In this document: positions 1 to 8,480 of the stretch, in pieces | Layout of the letters: each line of letters opens with the position of its first letter | How positions within the stretch are numbered: the first letter of the stretch is position 1 | From: Thermoplasmata archaeon | Lineage (GTDB): Archaea > Thermoplasmatota > Thermoplasmata > Methanomassiliicoccales > Methanomethylophilaceae | Reading direction: 5' to 3' | Assembly (NCBI GenBank): GCA_015063245.1 | Contig: SUSV01000001.1 | Coordinates: 292,546 to 356,545, forward strand | DNA: 64,000 bases | Position numbers and translations under genes: made by a program | Notes under the pieces: model-generated | Database searches by the model: none | Seen by the model: the letters and a program-made list of their open reading frames with translations, nothing else | What the model was told of the DNA's origin: nothing

Positions 1-342
1 TCAGGGGATCCGGTGTCGGTTATCGCACTCAGACAGGCGGTCGAAGGATACGATAACGACCAGTACTACCTGAGGAACGGGAAGCTGATCCCGATGATCG
101 CGGATTCCGTATCCGACATCACGACCCTCAGGATACAGACGAAGGTGCTGGATACGCTGATGAGATTCAAGGACTCGGATACGATAACCAACAAGGATCT
201 GAAAGGGGACCTGTCCTCACCAGCCCTATCATACCGTACCAGGGAGCTCGACCGCTTAGGGTTGATCACGAGGGTCGGCAGCAGCAAGAGCCCGTCATGG
301 AACATCACTCCCAAAGGAAGGCAGATGCTCAGAAGATTCTGA
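1..342 (+). CDS. Partial winged-helix protein, C-terminal end only
   Basis: The reading frame is open to the left edge, so the true start lies outside the window and only the last 113 codons are visible. The final 60 or so residues look like a winged-helix DNA-binding fold: a helix (QTKVLDTLMRF), a helix-turn-helix stretch (TNKDLKGDLSSPALSYRTRE), then a short wing (GLITRVGS) ending in TPKGRQMLRRF. This resembles the C-terminal HTH seen at the end of many archaeal regulators and NTPases. The upstream part is too short to assign a family. The stop is TGA. DNA binding is an inference; the substrate and partners are unknown. Confidence 0.6.
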   Translation, partial: SGDPVSVIALRQAVEGYDNDQYYLRNGKLIPMIADSVSDITTLRIQTKVLDTLMRFKDSDTITNKDLKGDLSSPALSYRTRELDRLGLITRVGSSKSPSWNITPKGRQMLRRF

Positions 343-484
343 CGATGTCTGCATAATCTGCAGAATAATATGTGTCATTCCTCGCTAACTTTGTCTTATT
401 CAATTAGAGTAGTATTGTTTGATGATAAGGTCGCACAAATGCGTTAAATATGTGTTAAATTATTGATAGGACGAGGTAACTAAA

Positions 485-646
485 ATGCCAACAGTAATTG
501 AGGCTGAGTGTGTTGGATGCGGAGCATGTGCAGACGCATGCCCCCAGAACGCTATCACCGTCGGAGATGTCGCAGTAATCAATGCAAACGCTTGTGTCGA
601 CTGCGGAGCATGCATCGACGAGTGCCCCTCTAGCGCAATCCAGTGA
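485..646 (+). CDS. Small 2[4Fe-4S] ferredoxin (53 aa)
   Basis: A 53-residue protein with two CxxCxxCxxxCP motifs, CVGCGACADACP and CVDCGACIDECP, the hallmark of a clostridial-type 2[4Fe-4S] ferredoxin. It starts at ATG with a GAGGT Shine-Dalgarno-like stretch about 8 bases upstream and ends in TGA. The protein is acidic and has no extra domains, so it is probably a soluble low-potential electron carrier. It lies 1.3 kb from ramA, whose product needs reducing power to reactivate corrinoid. A role as electron donor to RamA is plausible from that proximity but unproven. Confidence 0.93.
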   Translation: MPTVIEAECVGCGACADACPQNAITVGDVAVINANACVDCGACIDECPSSAIQ

Positions 647-656
647 AATTCAAAAA

Positions 657-670
657 AGGCCTTCGGGCCT
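657..670. terminator. Hairpin between convergent genes
   Basis: A short GC hairpin (aggcc, loop, ggcct) follows the ferredoxin stop and precedes the end of the convergent minus-strand gene. It probably ends transcription in one or both directions. Confidence 0.55.
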
Positions 671-686
671 CAAACACCTTTCTTCT

Positions 687-1127
687 TCATTTTTTGTATC
701 TTACGATCGCGGGCACCTGATGGCACAGGTCCTGTCCGTACAAGATATCGATATCCGGTTTCTCGGAGAGTATCCTCTTCACTTCATCATCCATTCCCAT
801 CCAGTGCCTGAAAACGATGATATGGTCTGATGAGGTGTCCGGGAATACGGATGCTGTGATCCCCTCTGATGAGCACATGAGGACAAGGAAGTCGACAAGG
901 TTGTCCCTCCCCATCCTCCTGATCCCGGTGACGGTGTCGATGGATCTGTCCGAGATGAATCTGGAGATCTTCTCCTTGAGGTCCTGATCGTCGTCGGCGC
1001 TCTTCGCGCAGAGTTCTTCCATGCTATGGATATGTCCGCCCGCGGATAATATGGATTCTATCTGGGGGATGATGCTGAAAGTTAACTGTGAATGGACTTC
1101 TATATATAGTTGTATGATATAATCCAT
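687..1127 (-). CDS. Hypothetical protein, about 112-147 aa
   Basis: I do not recognise this family. The frame has good codon use from about residue 36 on, is predicted alpha/beta, and has no cysteine cluster, membrane segment or signal peptide. Two starts are possible. The ATG at 1127 gives 147 residues, but the palindromic TATA-like ctatatatag at 1099-1108 would then lie inside the gene. The ATG at 1022 gives 112 residues and a leader of about 50 bases. Neither has a clear ribosome site. The gene is divergent from the amber-containing gene at 1141 and convergent with the ferredoxin gene. The stop is TGA. Confidence 0.5.
   Translation of the reverse strand: MDYIIQLYIEVHSQLTFSIIPQIESILSAGGHIHSMEELCAKSADDDQDLKEKISRFISDRSIDTVTGIRRMGRDNLVDFLVLMCSSEGITASVFPDTSSDHIIVFRHWMGMDDEVKRILSEKPDIDILYGQDLCHQVPAIVRYKK
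1099..1108. promoter_or_regulatory. Palindromic TATA element, possibly bidirectional
   Basis: The sequence ctatatatag lies about 33-42 bases upstream of the ATG at 1141, at the right distance for a short-leader transcript on the plus strand. Being palindromic, it could also serve the minus-strand gene if that gene starts at 1022. Confidence 0.5.
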
Positions 1128-1140
1128 GCAGGGAAAGGTA

Positions 1141-1887
1141 ATGACCGCAACAAAATATGAACGTGAGATTCGTTTCTTCGGAAAGCAGGTCACCTGGCTT
1201 TCATCTTAGAAGGAGAAGATCCTTGCGAAAGGGGATCTCTCTGAAGAGGACCAGGCCTGCGTGAAGGAAATAGATGATACCATTCAGAGATACAGCGACC
1301 GTAAGAAGGAGATCGAGGACACATTCATCGAAGCTGGATTGGAGCTTCCGCTCGCATCCAGGAACCTCAACGCAAGCGTTTATCCCGTAGGTGCATCGTT
1401 CGAGCCTGTCGGCAGGGATTACAGGAAGGAACTGATCGAAGAGACCAACGCAAGGAACGCCGCAGCGGCCAAGGCGTATGAGGGCTACGAGGTTCCCGAA
1501 ACCGATGACATCGATGAGCTCAATGCTATGGTCAAGCAGATGACCGAGAGTCTCACGAACATGGAGAGCAAGATCCTCGAGGCAGATCTCGCCGATGAGC
1601 TTGGAGAGAAGGCAAGGCTTCAGGAAGAGGCCAACAAGCTCCGCTTCAGGCGCGACAACACCATCAACAAGATCAAGTCCCTGAAATCCGAAGGATACCG
1701 TTCCGCTGAGGGGTCCGGCGTCAGCAAGGAGTTCCAGGACAAGGTCATGCAGCAGGAAGAGCAGATCGCGGCCTTGAAGACTCAGATCGCCATGGTCAGG
1801 AGCGATATCTATGAGGTCAAGGATATGATGATGGCCCTCATGGATCGTCTCGGAATGCAGAGGCGCGACATCAATCAGGATGATTGA
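1141..1887 (+). CDS. Coiled-coil protein with in-frame amber codon (candidate Pyl at residue 23)
   Basis: From the ATG at 1141 the frame reads MTATKYEREIRFFGKQVTWLSS, meets TAG at 1207-1209, then continues as KEKILAKGDLSEEDQ into a 208-codon open stretch ending in TGA at 1887. The full product would be 248 residues with pyrrolysine at residue 23. The body is rich in Glu, Lys and Gln, with heptad-like patterns near residues 105-180 and 200-240, so it is probably a coiled-coil protein. Without readthrough, the best restart is a GTG at 1261 with no clear ribosome site, while the TATA element suits the ATG at 1141. The function is unknown; I recognise no catalytic motif. The organism has the full Pyl cassette, so readthrough is plausible, but a 22-residue peptide plus internal initiation cannot be excluded. 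Confidence 0.7.
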
Positions 1888-1915
1888 TTCTTCTTAAACT
1901 TCAAAATAAAAATAA

Positions 1916-1931
1916 GCCCCCGAAAGGGGGC
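1916..1931. terminator. Bidirectional hairpin terminator
   Basis: A perfect 6-bp stem (gccccc / gggggc) with a GAAA loop lies between the end of the amber gene (1887) and the convergent ramA (1942). It is AT-rich on its upstream side and suited to terminate both. Confidence 0.75.
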
Positions 1932-1941
1932 GAATATGTTT

Positions 1942-3573
1942 TCAGGCTGCCGGCCTGAGCTGCAGGGTGTGCAGGCATTCCTGCTTGCATGCCCTCTCGC
2001 ATCTCTTACAGGCCGTTCCTCCGCACTTGTCGGTCTGGATCTCGGCCCACATGCCGTCGTCCTTCTTGATGATGGACAGTGCCTTCTCGGGGCAGGCCTT
2101 CATACACTGCTTGCATCCGATACAGCCCTCGAGCTTTCCGGTGGTGATGGTTCCCGCATGTATGATGTGGACCTTGCATTCCTCGGTGTCGGGCAGATCC
2201 CTGATGGCAAGGCGCTTGTGGTCGACATCCTCCGCCTTCGGGAGCGGGGGCAGAGTCTTGATGCCGTAGATTTCGAGCATGTTGTTGTATTCGCTGAACG
2301 GCATTCCTCCGCACCAGTATGAGTACTCCACTGAGTACAGGTTCTTGAAGAAGTCCGATGTGGCGAACATGACGTGCTGTGCGAGCAGCTTCTTGGCGAA
2401 CACCTTCAGCTCATCGAGGGAGATCTCTCCGAAGATTATCTTCCTGGCCATTCCTATGGAGGTGTTTCCGAACTGGATGATCTTCCTTGCTCCGGGCGTG
2501 ACCATTCCTACACCCATTGCTTTGATGGGGTCCACGTACAGACCGGATGCTCCGGACATGTACGCTTTCTTCACATCATCGACCCATACTCCTGCGGCGT
2601 CCATGAGAGTGAGGAATCCGGCACGGAGCGCTCCGATGGCCTTTCCTGCTTCCTCGACATCAGCCGAGCTGATCCTGATTCCGTCCTGCAGCGTGAGGTG
2701 TCCGTCCTCGGTCTGGATGGCAGAGCTCTGGATGATTCCTGTGTGCATTCCGCTGTAGAGGGCTGCAACCACTCCTGTTCCGGTGATTCCGACAGCCTTT
2801 CCGTGCATGGGGCCTTCTTCGATGACCTTTCCGGTGAGCGGATCGATGAGATCCCCTTCCTGGGGGGCGAGGGTGTCATCGAGGACATAGCATCTCCATC
2901 CCTTGTCGGTGACGGTGATCTCACTGAGCGCACCGGGGGCGGCGAGCATACCTCTCTCGATCTGCTGACCCTCCAATGCAGGTCCTGCGGCAGCTGATCC
3001 GGTGTAGATGTTGCCGTTGATGACCAGCGCCATCTCGGCATTGGTTCCGTAATCGACGACGATGCAGGGCTCCTTCTCGTTGAGGATGTCGGTCATCATC
3101 ATCATTGCGATGGCGTCCGCTCCGATCTCGTGGGTTACCGCCGGAGGAATGATCACCTTAGCTTTGGGCATTCCGACGATTCCGATAGAGGATGCATCTA
3201 TGATCGCTCCGTTCCTGTCCGGGGAGACGACTCCGAGCGATTTGACCTTGTTCTTTCCTGCATATGCGAGGTCCCTGATCTCGATGTTCTGGAAGAGGGA
3301 CAGCTGGAAGGGGTTACCGCAAACAGCGATCATTTCGACACTAGAAAGGTCGATTGCGAGCTCTTTGAACAGATTGTTGATTGCCGTGATCATCAGTCCG
3401 TTCGCGAAGTCTTCTCCGACTTCCATAGCATAGTTGACGTGGTCGATGACGTTCATTCCCGGGATCGGGTGGCGTTCCGTAACGGCCGTAGCGACAGTTT
3501 TCTTGGAGTCCAGTTCCACTGCCTGGCAGCGGAATCCGCTAGTTCCAAGATCCAATGCGATTCCATACCTCAT
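1942..3573 (-). CDS. ramA: RamA-type corrinoid protein reductive activase
   Basis: RamA uses ATP and a low-potential electron to reduce inactive Co(II) corrinoid on methylamine corrinoid proteins back to Co(I). The 543-residue product has the expected layout. The N-terminal and central parts form an ASKHA-type fold (ALDLGTSGFRC at the start, VVDYGTNAEMAL in the middle). The C-terminus is a ferredoxin-like module with C484, C487, C490, C494-Pro, then C517, C522, C525 and C529. The start is an ATG behind a strong AGGAGG site. The gene is monocistronic as seen here, with its own divergent promoter, and lies 2.4 kb from mtmB. The length and the two Fe-S motifs match the family closely. Confidence 0.95.
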   Translation of the reverse strand: MRYGIALDLGTSGFRCQAVELDSKKTVATAVTERHPIPGMNVIDHVNYAMEVGEDFANGLMITAINNLFKELAIDLSSVEMIAVCGNPFQLSLFQNIEIRDLAYAGKNKVKSLGVVSPDRNGAIIDASSIGIVGMPKAKVIIPPAVTHEIGADAIAMMMMTDILNEKEPCIVVDYGTNAEMALVINGNIYTGSAAAGPALEGQQIERGMLAAPGALSEITVTDKGWRCYVLDDTLAPQEGDLIDPLTGKVIEEGPMHGKAVGITGTGVVAALYSGMHTGIIQSSAIQTEDGHLTLQDGIRISSADVEEAGKAIGALRAGFLTLMDAAGVWVDDVKKAYMSGASGLYVDPIKAMGVGMVTPGARKIIQFGNTSIGMARKIIFGEISLDELKVFAKKLLAQHVMFATSDFFKNLYSVEYSYWCGGMPFSEYNNMLEIYGIKTLPPLPKAEDVDHKRLAIRDLPDTEECKVHIIHAGTITTGKLEGCIGCKQCMKACPEKALSIIKKDDGMWAEIQTDKCGGTACKRCERACKQECLHTLQLRPAA

Positions 3574-3607
3574 ATTATCCTCCTAAGGATGCCAATGTAA
3601 CTGTACG

Positions 3608-3650
3608 GAGTATCTGGATACACGTTTATTAATTTTATATGTGAACATTT
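3608..3650. promoter_or_regulatory. Divergent promoter of ramA and a candidate RNA
   Basis: The AT-rich core near 3629-3643 reads as a TATA element on both strands: cacatataaaatt towards ramA, and ttttatatg towards the candidate RNA at 3691. A small inverted repeat, gtatc-tg-gatac at 3610-3621, lies on the ramA side between TATA and start and could be an operator. Confidence 0.5.
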
Positions 3651-3690
3651 GGCTGGCATAAAGCATCGGAGAACGTTCAGAAACAAAAGG

Positions 3691-3776
3691 TGAAACTATG
3701 TCCGGCCAGGCTGGTTAAGCAAAGGAGGTGCCTTGGACGTCCGTAGGAGGCGGATATCAACCGGACATAGTTTTTG
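3691..3776 (+). ncRNA. Candidate structured small RNA
   Basis: A perfect 13-bp stem is formed by 3693-3705 (aaactatgtccgg) and 3761-3773 (ccggacatagttt), closing a 55-base GC-rich loop that holds further short pairings (aagg/cctt and gcctt/ggaggc). The 3' arm runs into tttttggtttt, a typical archaeal T-rich stop. A TATA-like element lies about 55 bases upstream. The surroundings are AT-rich, so this GC-rich block stands out. It matches no tRNA, SRP, RNase P or snoRNA box that I can see. It could instead be a structured leader or attenuator, but no gene follows closely downstream. Confidence 0.5.
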
Positions 3777-4215
3777 GTTTTTATGCCATTCACAGCGGTC
3801 TCCCGTTGTATGATGATGTAACGCCCTATTCAATATATAAGTATATGTATCAATCAATTAAGTTGAATAAAATAATATTTATATTTTTCTATTTTTTGAA
3901 AAATCTGATATAATAATATAAAAAATTAACTATTAGATGATTATATTAGAAAAAAATGATTAAATATTACTAACTTTCAGCAATAGACAATATAACATCA
4001 GAAACAGTATAGTTCTAGCAAATTAATGAGCAAACAACTCAAATTAAAAATCAATCAGTTTTTGAGTAGTGAGCTCACAATATCATCATTTTCGTTGAAA
4101 TTTATAAAGGAAAATATTACCGTCGATGAAAATCAGATTCGATCAAATAGAACGATAGGCTCAATTATTACAAAGAATTTTTATTGTTATTAACACATAA
4201 CTCTTTCCGAATAGT
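3777..4215. other. AT-rich intergenic stretch
   Basis: This stretch is strongly AT-rich and unlike its neighbours. Apart from the small ORF at 4026-4193 and the promoter of the regulator at 4216, I see nothing definite. A 61-codon ORF at 3728-3913 overlaps the candidate RNA and looks spurious. Confidence 0.6.
4026..4193 (+). CDS. Possible small basic protein (55 aa), uncertain
   Basis: An ATG-to-TAA frame of 55 residues beginning MSKQLKLKINQFLSSE lies in the AT-rich stretch 22 bases before the regulator gene. It is lysine- and serine-rich and could be one helical DNA-binding module. There is no good ribosome site, and AT-rich DNA easily yields such frames by chance, so it may be a gene remnant. 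Confidence 0.25.
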   Translation: MSKQLKLKINQFLSSELTISSFSLKFIKENITVDENQIRSNRTIGSIITKNFYCY

Positions 4216-5724
4216 ATGTCTGATGTAGGGTACAGTTCTAGATTCGAGATTTACCTTACCAAGAATAATGGTGTGCAGATTATTACGAATGAGCTGAGCC
4301 TTTCTATCCTCAGGGAGCTGCGCCATCGCGAAATATCCCCATCGGATATATCGGCGTCATTCGGATTACCTAAATCCACTATTCAGGCGAGTATCATCAA
4401 ACTGCTTCGTCTAGGGATCATCAGTTCCGAAACTTGCATTAGCGATGCACGCAGCGTCGTTTATCACATAGATGCCTCGATAATATTCTGCAGCGATACC
4501 GATGTGGAATGGCAGATGTATGCCAGGGATGCATCTACAGCCAGGATAATGAAGGTAGGCAGGTGCACCAGCAGAGAGGATCTGGCGCTGTACGGGGTAT
4601 CAATCACCGAGAGCGGTCTCAACATCGTTCAAGGGCTATTCGAGATCGGGGCCGCCCTCACATCCGGGGATCTGAACAAAGCATGGTGGGACAGGACGCT
4701 CAGCGCCATGAAATCCGAGTGCGAACGTTACGACATAGTCATGGACATGGTCACCAAGGATGGACTCGAACTCAGATTTGACTCGCTTTACGAGAACATA
4801 TCCGATGTGCCTCTGATCATCGTTCCGATGTTGGGCAGCATAATCTCGCATTCGAAGGAGCTGCTGGGATACAGGCTATCGCACGACGTTTCTCTGAAAG
4901 TGACCAATTCAGGCAGAAGCGTGATCATGAGGATCGCGCCGTTCGTCGGTCAGGATTTCGTTTCCGATAACGGTTACCGGCTTAAGCGCAACATTTCCGA
5001 TTACCGCATCGAGGAACCTTTCTCGATCTATTCCATCAATGGGCAGGCCATGCTGTTCATGAACCCCACCATGATAGGCATCCTCAACAGCCTGTCCTAC
5101 CAAAGGATGACTGTGAACGAACTGGGGGATAGGATGGACGTCTCCAAAGCGACTATCTATGCATCGTTGATGAAGCTCATCGACATGGGCGCAGTCGGTG
5201 TGGACAAGAGTCGCGGCAGTTCGAAGAAATACGAGCTTCTCGCCGACCCTATGCTCTACTGCACGCCCGTATCGACCAGTGACTGCAGGGGTATCGAATC
5301 CGTTGTGGAGAAATTCCAGAACGGGGAATTGGATTACTATTCCGCCGTCATCGCCTATGCGATGAAGGTCATCGACTGCATGGGTGTCCATTTCGAGAAG
5401 ATGTTCATCAGGTCAGGATGCAGCACGGCGCGTTCAGTTCTGAAAATGAATCCGGACGTCGAGCCAGAGGAGCTTCTGACGGTGGCCTGCAACATGGTAT
5501 CAGAACCGGACTGCGCGGAGGTGGTCACAAAGATCCCGCTCAAGATCCGTGTGACCATGTCACCGAACACCCTTTGGGATACATGGCCGGGGGATTTCGT
5601 GAAAGGTTTCGTGGCCGAAGGCCTGAAGGAATTGACAGGCGAGGACTACAAGATCGAGATCGATACGGTCTTCGAAGGAAAGAAGAGGCAGCAGGCTCAC
5701 GGCCTCAGGCCGAATCAGGAATGA
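4216..5724 (+). CDS. Double winged-helix transcriptional regulator, probable methylamine-gene regulator
   Basis: The 502-residue protein is an internal duplication. Each half has an ArsR-like winged helix followed by a roughly 180-residue alpha/beta sensor-like region. The first HTH spans about residues 25-75 (ILRELRHREISPSDISAS, then KSTIQASIIKLLRLG). The second spans about 270-325 (ILNSLSYQRMTVNELGDRMD, then KATIYASLMKLIDMG). Sensor regions contain scattered Cys and His but no known ligand motif. There is no signal peptide or membrane segment, so it is cytoplasmic. It directly precedes mtmB on the same strand, 209 bases apart, suggesting it controls methylamine-use genes; that is inference. 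Related two-HTH regulators occur beside methyltransferase genes in other methylotrophic methanogens. The stop is TGA. Confidence 0.75.
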   Translation: MSDVGYSSRFEIYLTKNNGVQIITNELSLSILRELRHREISPSDISASFGLPKSTIQASIIKLLRLGIISSETCISDARSVVYHIDASIIFCSDTDVEWQMYARDASTARIMKVGRCTSREDLALYGVSITESGLNIVQGLFEIGAALTSGDLNKAWWDRTLSAMKSECERYDIVMDMVTKDGLELRFDSLYENISDVPLIIVPMLGSIISHSKELLGYRLSHDVSLKVTNSGRSVIMRIAPFVGQDFVSDNGYRLKRNISDYRIEEPFSIYSINGQAMLFMNPTMIGILNSLSYQRMTVNELGDRMDVSKATIYASLMKLIDMGAVGVDKSRGSSKKYELLADPMLYCTPVSTSDCRGIESVVEKFQNGELDYYSAVIAYAMKVIDCMGVHFEKMFIRSGCSTARSVLKMNPDVEPEELLTVACNMVSEPDCAEVVTKIPLKIRVTMSPNTLWDTWPGDFVKGFVAEGLKELTGEDYKIEIDTVFEGKKRQQAHGLRPNQE

Positions 5725-5767
5725 TAACGGATCAGGATAACCTTCGAAAGGTGCATCGCTCTTAATA

Positions 5768-5787
5768 CATCCGTCAATGAGCGGATG
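5768..5787 (+). terminator. Hairpin after regulator gene
   Basis: The arms catccg and cggatg enclose an 8-base loop about 45 bases after the regulator stop. It probably separates the regulator transcript from mtmB. Confidence 0.45.
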
Positions 5788-5933
5788 CGATCATCAAACA
5801 GCATCTGGTACTCGATATGTTTGGCCAGAGGTAATGCCGTTCGACAATTTATCGCGATTATTAAATTCCAGTTTAGCCATGTCAGTAAAGCCAGTGTCCC
5901 GCATTTCGGGCTGCGACAGAAGGAGAACAGATC

Positions 5934-7316
5934 ATGACAGCGCGCAGGTATGTCGACGTTTTCGAGTCATACAACCGTTTCATGGAAGGAAACAAGGTTT
6001 CCGAGAAGGAATGGGACTACGACATAATCCCGACCATCGCATCCAAGATGAAGAAGCGCTATGAGCTCGATTTCGGCAGCACCATCATACCTGAAGACCA
6101 GGACCTCGTCGACCGTCTCTTCGTCGCCGGGGTGGATATGCTCATCACAGCTGGTATATACAACATCAACACAGGGACCAGCATGCCGATAACGGAGGAT
6201 GAGGTCTATGAGGGGCTCAAGATGGCTCCCAAGAAGCTCAACCTCGGAAAGGGCAAGGACAGCGTAGAATGCTCTCCGCGCAGAGGCAACAGCATCAACA
6301 AGCCCATAATCGAAGGGGGCCCCACAGGTGCACCGGTCTCGGAGGATATCTATGCCATAGTCATAGAGTCATACGCTCAGGAACCGGTCGTCGATACGAT
6401 CGTCAGCGGAGTCCTGGAATCGGTCAAAGGACACCCGGCCGTGAAGAACACGCCTTGGGAGATCCGGGCCACGCTGGCCGAATTGAATTACGTTCACAAT
6501 GCCCTGTACGAGGCCGGTAGGCCGGGAATGGCGATATAGGGGCCTCAGACCCCTTTGACGACACAGGGGCGCATAGCGGCAAGCTACAACCCGCTCTCGG
6601 GTATGAGCCAATCCGATCTCCATGAGTGTTCTCAGCTCAACGAGATGAAGGTGGATATGGCCATGATGGATGCGGTCGCCGCCTGGCACATGGCTGGAGA
6701 CAGCATACTCATCGAGCAGATGCCCATCTTCGGAGGCTACGTCGGAACGGTGGAGGAGGCCGCCATCTGCGATGTCGCAACGACCATAGCGTCGTTCGCC
6801 CTCTTCAACGCCGATGTGCATCTCGGAGGGCCCATCCATGTGAGGTGGGGCACCACGACCAACAGGGAGTCCCTGCAGATCGCGGCGCACACCGCCAGAG
6901 CATTGGACACGAATACGGATCTCCTCCTGGGCAACCAATACTATGTGATGTCTGGGCCCTGCACGCAGATGAACCTGCTGGAGACCGCCGCCCAGGCCAT
7001 CGTCGATACAGCTTCGGGAAGGGAGCTGTTATCGGGAGTCGCATCCGCCAAAGGTGTCCAGAAGGACAAGGTGACTGCGATGGAATCTAGGATGATGGGA
7101 GAGGCATCGATGGCCGCCTGCGGAATGGATATATCCGATGCGAACGAGATCGTCAACAACATCCTGAAGAGGTATGAGCCGCTGTACTCCAACCCTCCGG
7201 CAGGCAAGACATTCCAGCAGTGCTACGATATCGAGAACATCGCACCCACACAGGAATATCTCCGCATCTACGACAGGGCTCTGAACACGCTGTCCAACTG
7301 CGGTATCGATTTCTGA
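5934..7316 (+). CDS. mtmB: Monomethylamine:corrinoid methyltransferase MtmB, with pyrrolysine
   Basis: MtmB moves the methyl group of monomethylamine to its cognate corrinoid protein in the first step of methylamine-dependent methanogenesis. The frame starts at ATG 5934 behind an AGAAGGAGA site, reads 201 codons to GRPGMAI, meets TAG at 6537-6539, and continues as GPQTPLTTQG to TGA at 7316. The product has 460 residues with Pyl at 202. This is exactly where Methanosarcina MtmB places its catalytic Pyl (GRPGM-x-O-GPxTxLxxQG). The later conserved blocks MPIFGGYVG, GPIHVRWGTT, GNQYY and TASGRELLSGVASAKG are all present. No cognate mtmC corrinoid gene is adjacent, which is unusual. The only corrinoid protein in the window is at 53274. 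Confidence 0.97.
6537..6539 (+). other. In-frame amber codon decoded as pyrrolysine in MtmB
   Basis: This TAG lies in the conserved MtmB context M-A-I-O-G-P. The open frame continues for 259 more codons with full family similarity, so it is decoded as pyrrolysine. Confidence 0.96.
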
Positions 7317-7514
7317 CAGGTCCTTTTCGACCGATTGGATCATAATGGCCTTTGGTAGTTTTTATCAATGAGTATGCCTATCCGTCTAACCATGTAGGCG
7401 TAGACGAGCTGCATCAACAACCGTCCTTCACTCCAGTGTGCACTGTCATTCTGAGCCGCAATTGTTGTCCGCAGCCTATATGCTTTCATGTTGATATATA
7501 AATGAGGTCGTATT

Positions 7515-7536
7515 TTTGCGATAAATTTATATAACA
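7515..7536 (+). promoter_or_regulatory. TATA element of the pylT-pylS transcript
   Basis: The sequence aaatttatataac lies about 25-35 bases before the 5' end of tRNA-Pyl. The 240-base spacer from the mtmB stop holds no other convincing gene. Confidence 0.7.
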
Positions 7537-7558
7537 TACTACAAATTAAACCCATGTT

Positions 7559-7629
7559 GGAGGGCGCTCCGGCGAGCAAACGGGTCTCTAAAACCTGTAA
7601 GCGGGGTTCGACCCCCCGGCCTTTCGCCA
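7559..7629 (+). tRNA. pylT: tRNA-Pyl (anticodon CUA, CCA encoded)
   Basis: This amber-decoding tRNA carries pyrrolysine. The acceptor arms ggagggc (7559-7565) and gcctttc (7619-7625) pair with wobbles, followed by discriminator G at 7626 and an encoded CCA at 7627-7629. The anticodon loop ctctaaa (7586-7592) places CTA at 7588-7590. The D arm is very small (gctc, four-base loop, gagc), a known oddity of Methanomassiliicoccales tRNA-Pyl. The T loop is gttcgac. The pylS start lies 20 bases downstream, so both are probably on one transcript processed at the tRNA ends. Confidence 0.96.
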
Positions 7630-7649
7630 TCTCAATCACGGTAGATATC

Positions 7650-8471
7650 ATGGGTATAAAGTTCACGGATTCTCAGATCCAGCATCTTATGGAGTACGGA
7701 GACATCGATTGGTCCGACACGGAGTTCGAGGATCCGGCGTCAAGGGATAAGGAATTCTCAAGCCAGTTCTCCAAACTGAAATCCGCCAACGACAAAGGTA
7801 TCAAGGACGTCATCGCGAACCCGCGCAACGACCTCACCGACCTGGAGAACAAGATCAGGGAGAAGCTGAGGTCAAGGGGGTTCATCGAGGTCCACACGCC
7901 CATTTTCGTATCCAAGGCCGCGCTGGCCAAGATGACAATAACGGAGGACCACCCTCTGTTCAAACAGGTGTTCTGGATCGACGACAAGAGGGCGCTGAGG
8001 CCCATGCACGCAATGAACCTCTACAGGGTCATGAGGGAGCTCAGGGACCACACGGACGGTCCGGTCAAGATCTTCGAGATAGGATCATGTTTCAGGAAGG
8101 AATCCAAGAGCTCGACCCATCTGGAGGAGTTCACGATGCTGAATCTCGTCGAGATGGGGCCCGACGGGGATGCGATGGAGCATCTCAAGATGTACATCGG
8201 CGACATCATGGACGCAGTGGGCGTGGAGTACACGACATCGCGCGAGGAATCGGATGTGTACGTCGAGACCCTCGATGTGGAGATCAACGGTACGGAGGTC
8301 GCATCAGGGGCCATCGGACCGCACAGGCTGGATGCAGCCCACGATGTCCATGAGCCATGGGCCGGCATCGGATTCGGACTCGAACGCTTGCTGATGCTCA
8401 AGAACGGCAAGAGCAATGCGAAGAAGACAGGTAAGAGCATCACGTATCTCAACGGATACAAACTTGACTGA
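7650..8471 (+). CDS. pylS: Pyrrolysyl-tRNA synthetase, catalytic domain only
   Basis: This class II synthetase charges tRNA-Pyl with pyrrolysine. The 273-residue product is only the catalytic domain. The N-terminal tRNA-binding domain (PylSn) found in Methanosarcina is absent, and no separate pylSn gene is seen in the window, as known for the Methanomassiliicoccales class. Motif 2 (EIGSCFRKESKSSTHLEEFT), the amide-pocket Asn at N165 (TMLNLVEMG) and motif 3 (GIGFGLERLLM) are present. I chose the ATG at 7650 because an earlier in-frame ATG would run through the tRNA. From memory the sequence is closest to the rumen ISO4-G1 enzyme type. Confidence 0.97.
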   Translation: MGIKFTDSQIQHLMEYGDIDWSDTEFEDPASRDKEFSSQFSKLKSANDKGIKDVIANPRNDLTDLENKIREKLRSRGFIEVHTPIFVSKAALAKMTITEDHPLFKQVFWIDDKRALRPMHAMNLYRVMRELRDHTDGPVKIFEIGSCFRKESKSSTHLEEFTMLNLVEMGPDGDAMEHLKMYIGDIMDAVGVEYTTSREESDVYVETLDVEINGTEVASGAIGPHRLDAAHDVHEPWAGIGFGLERLLMLKNGKSNAKKTGKSITYLNGYKLD

Positions 8472-8480
8472 GGTTTTCAG

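Noticed and set aside
3728..3913. 61-codon ORF in the AT-rich gap
   Set aside because: It overlaps the candidate RNA stem and reads mainly through low-complexity AT sequence.
7340..7666. 108-codon minus-strand ORF between mtmB and pylS
   Set aside because: It runs antisense through tRNA-Pyl and has no ribosome site or family resemblance.
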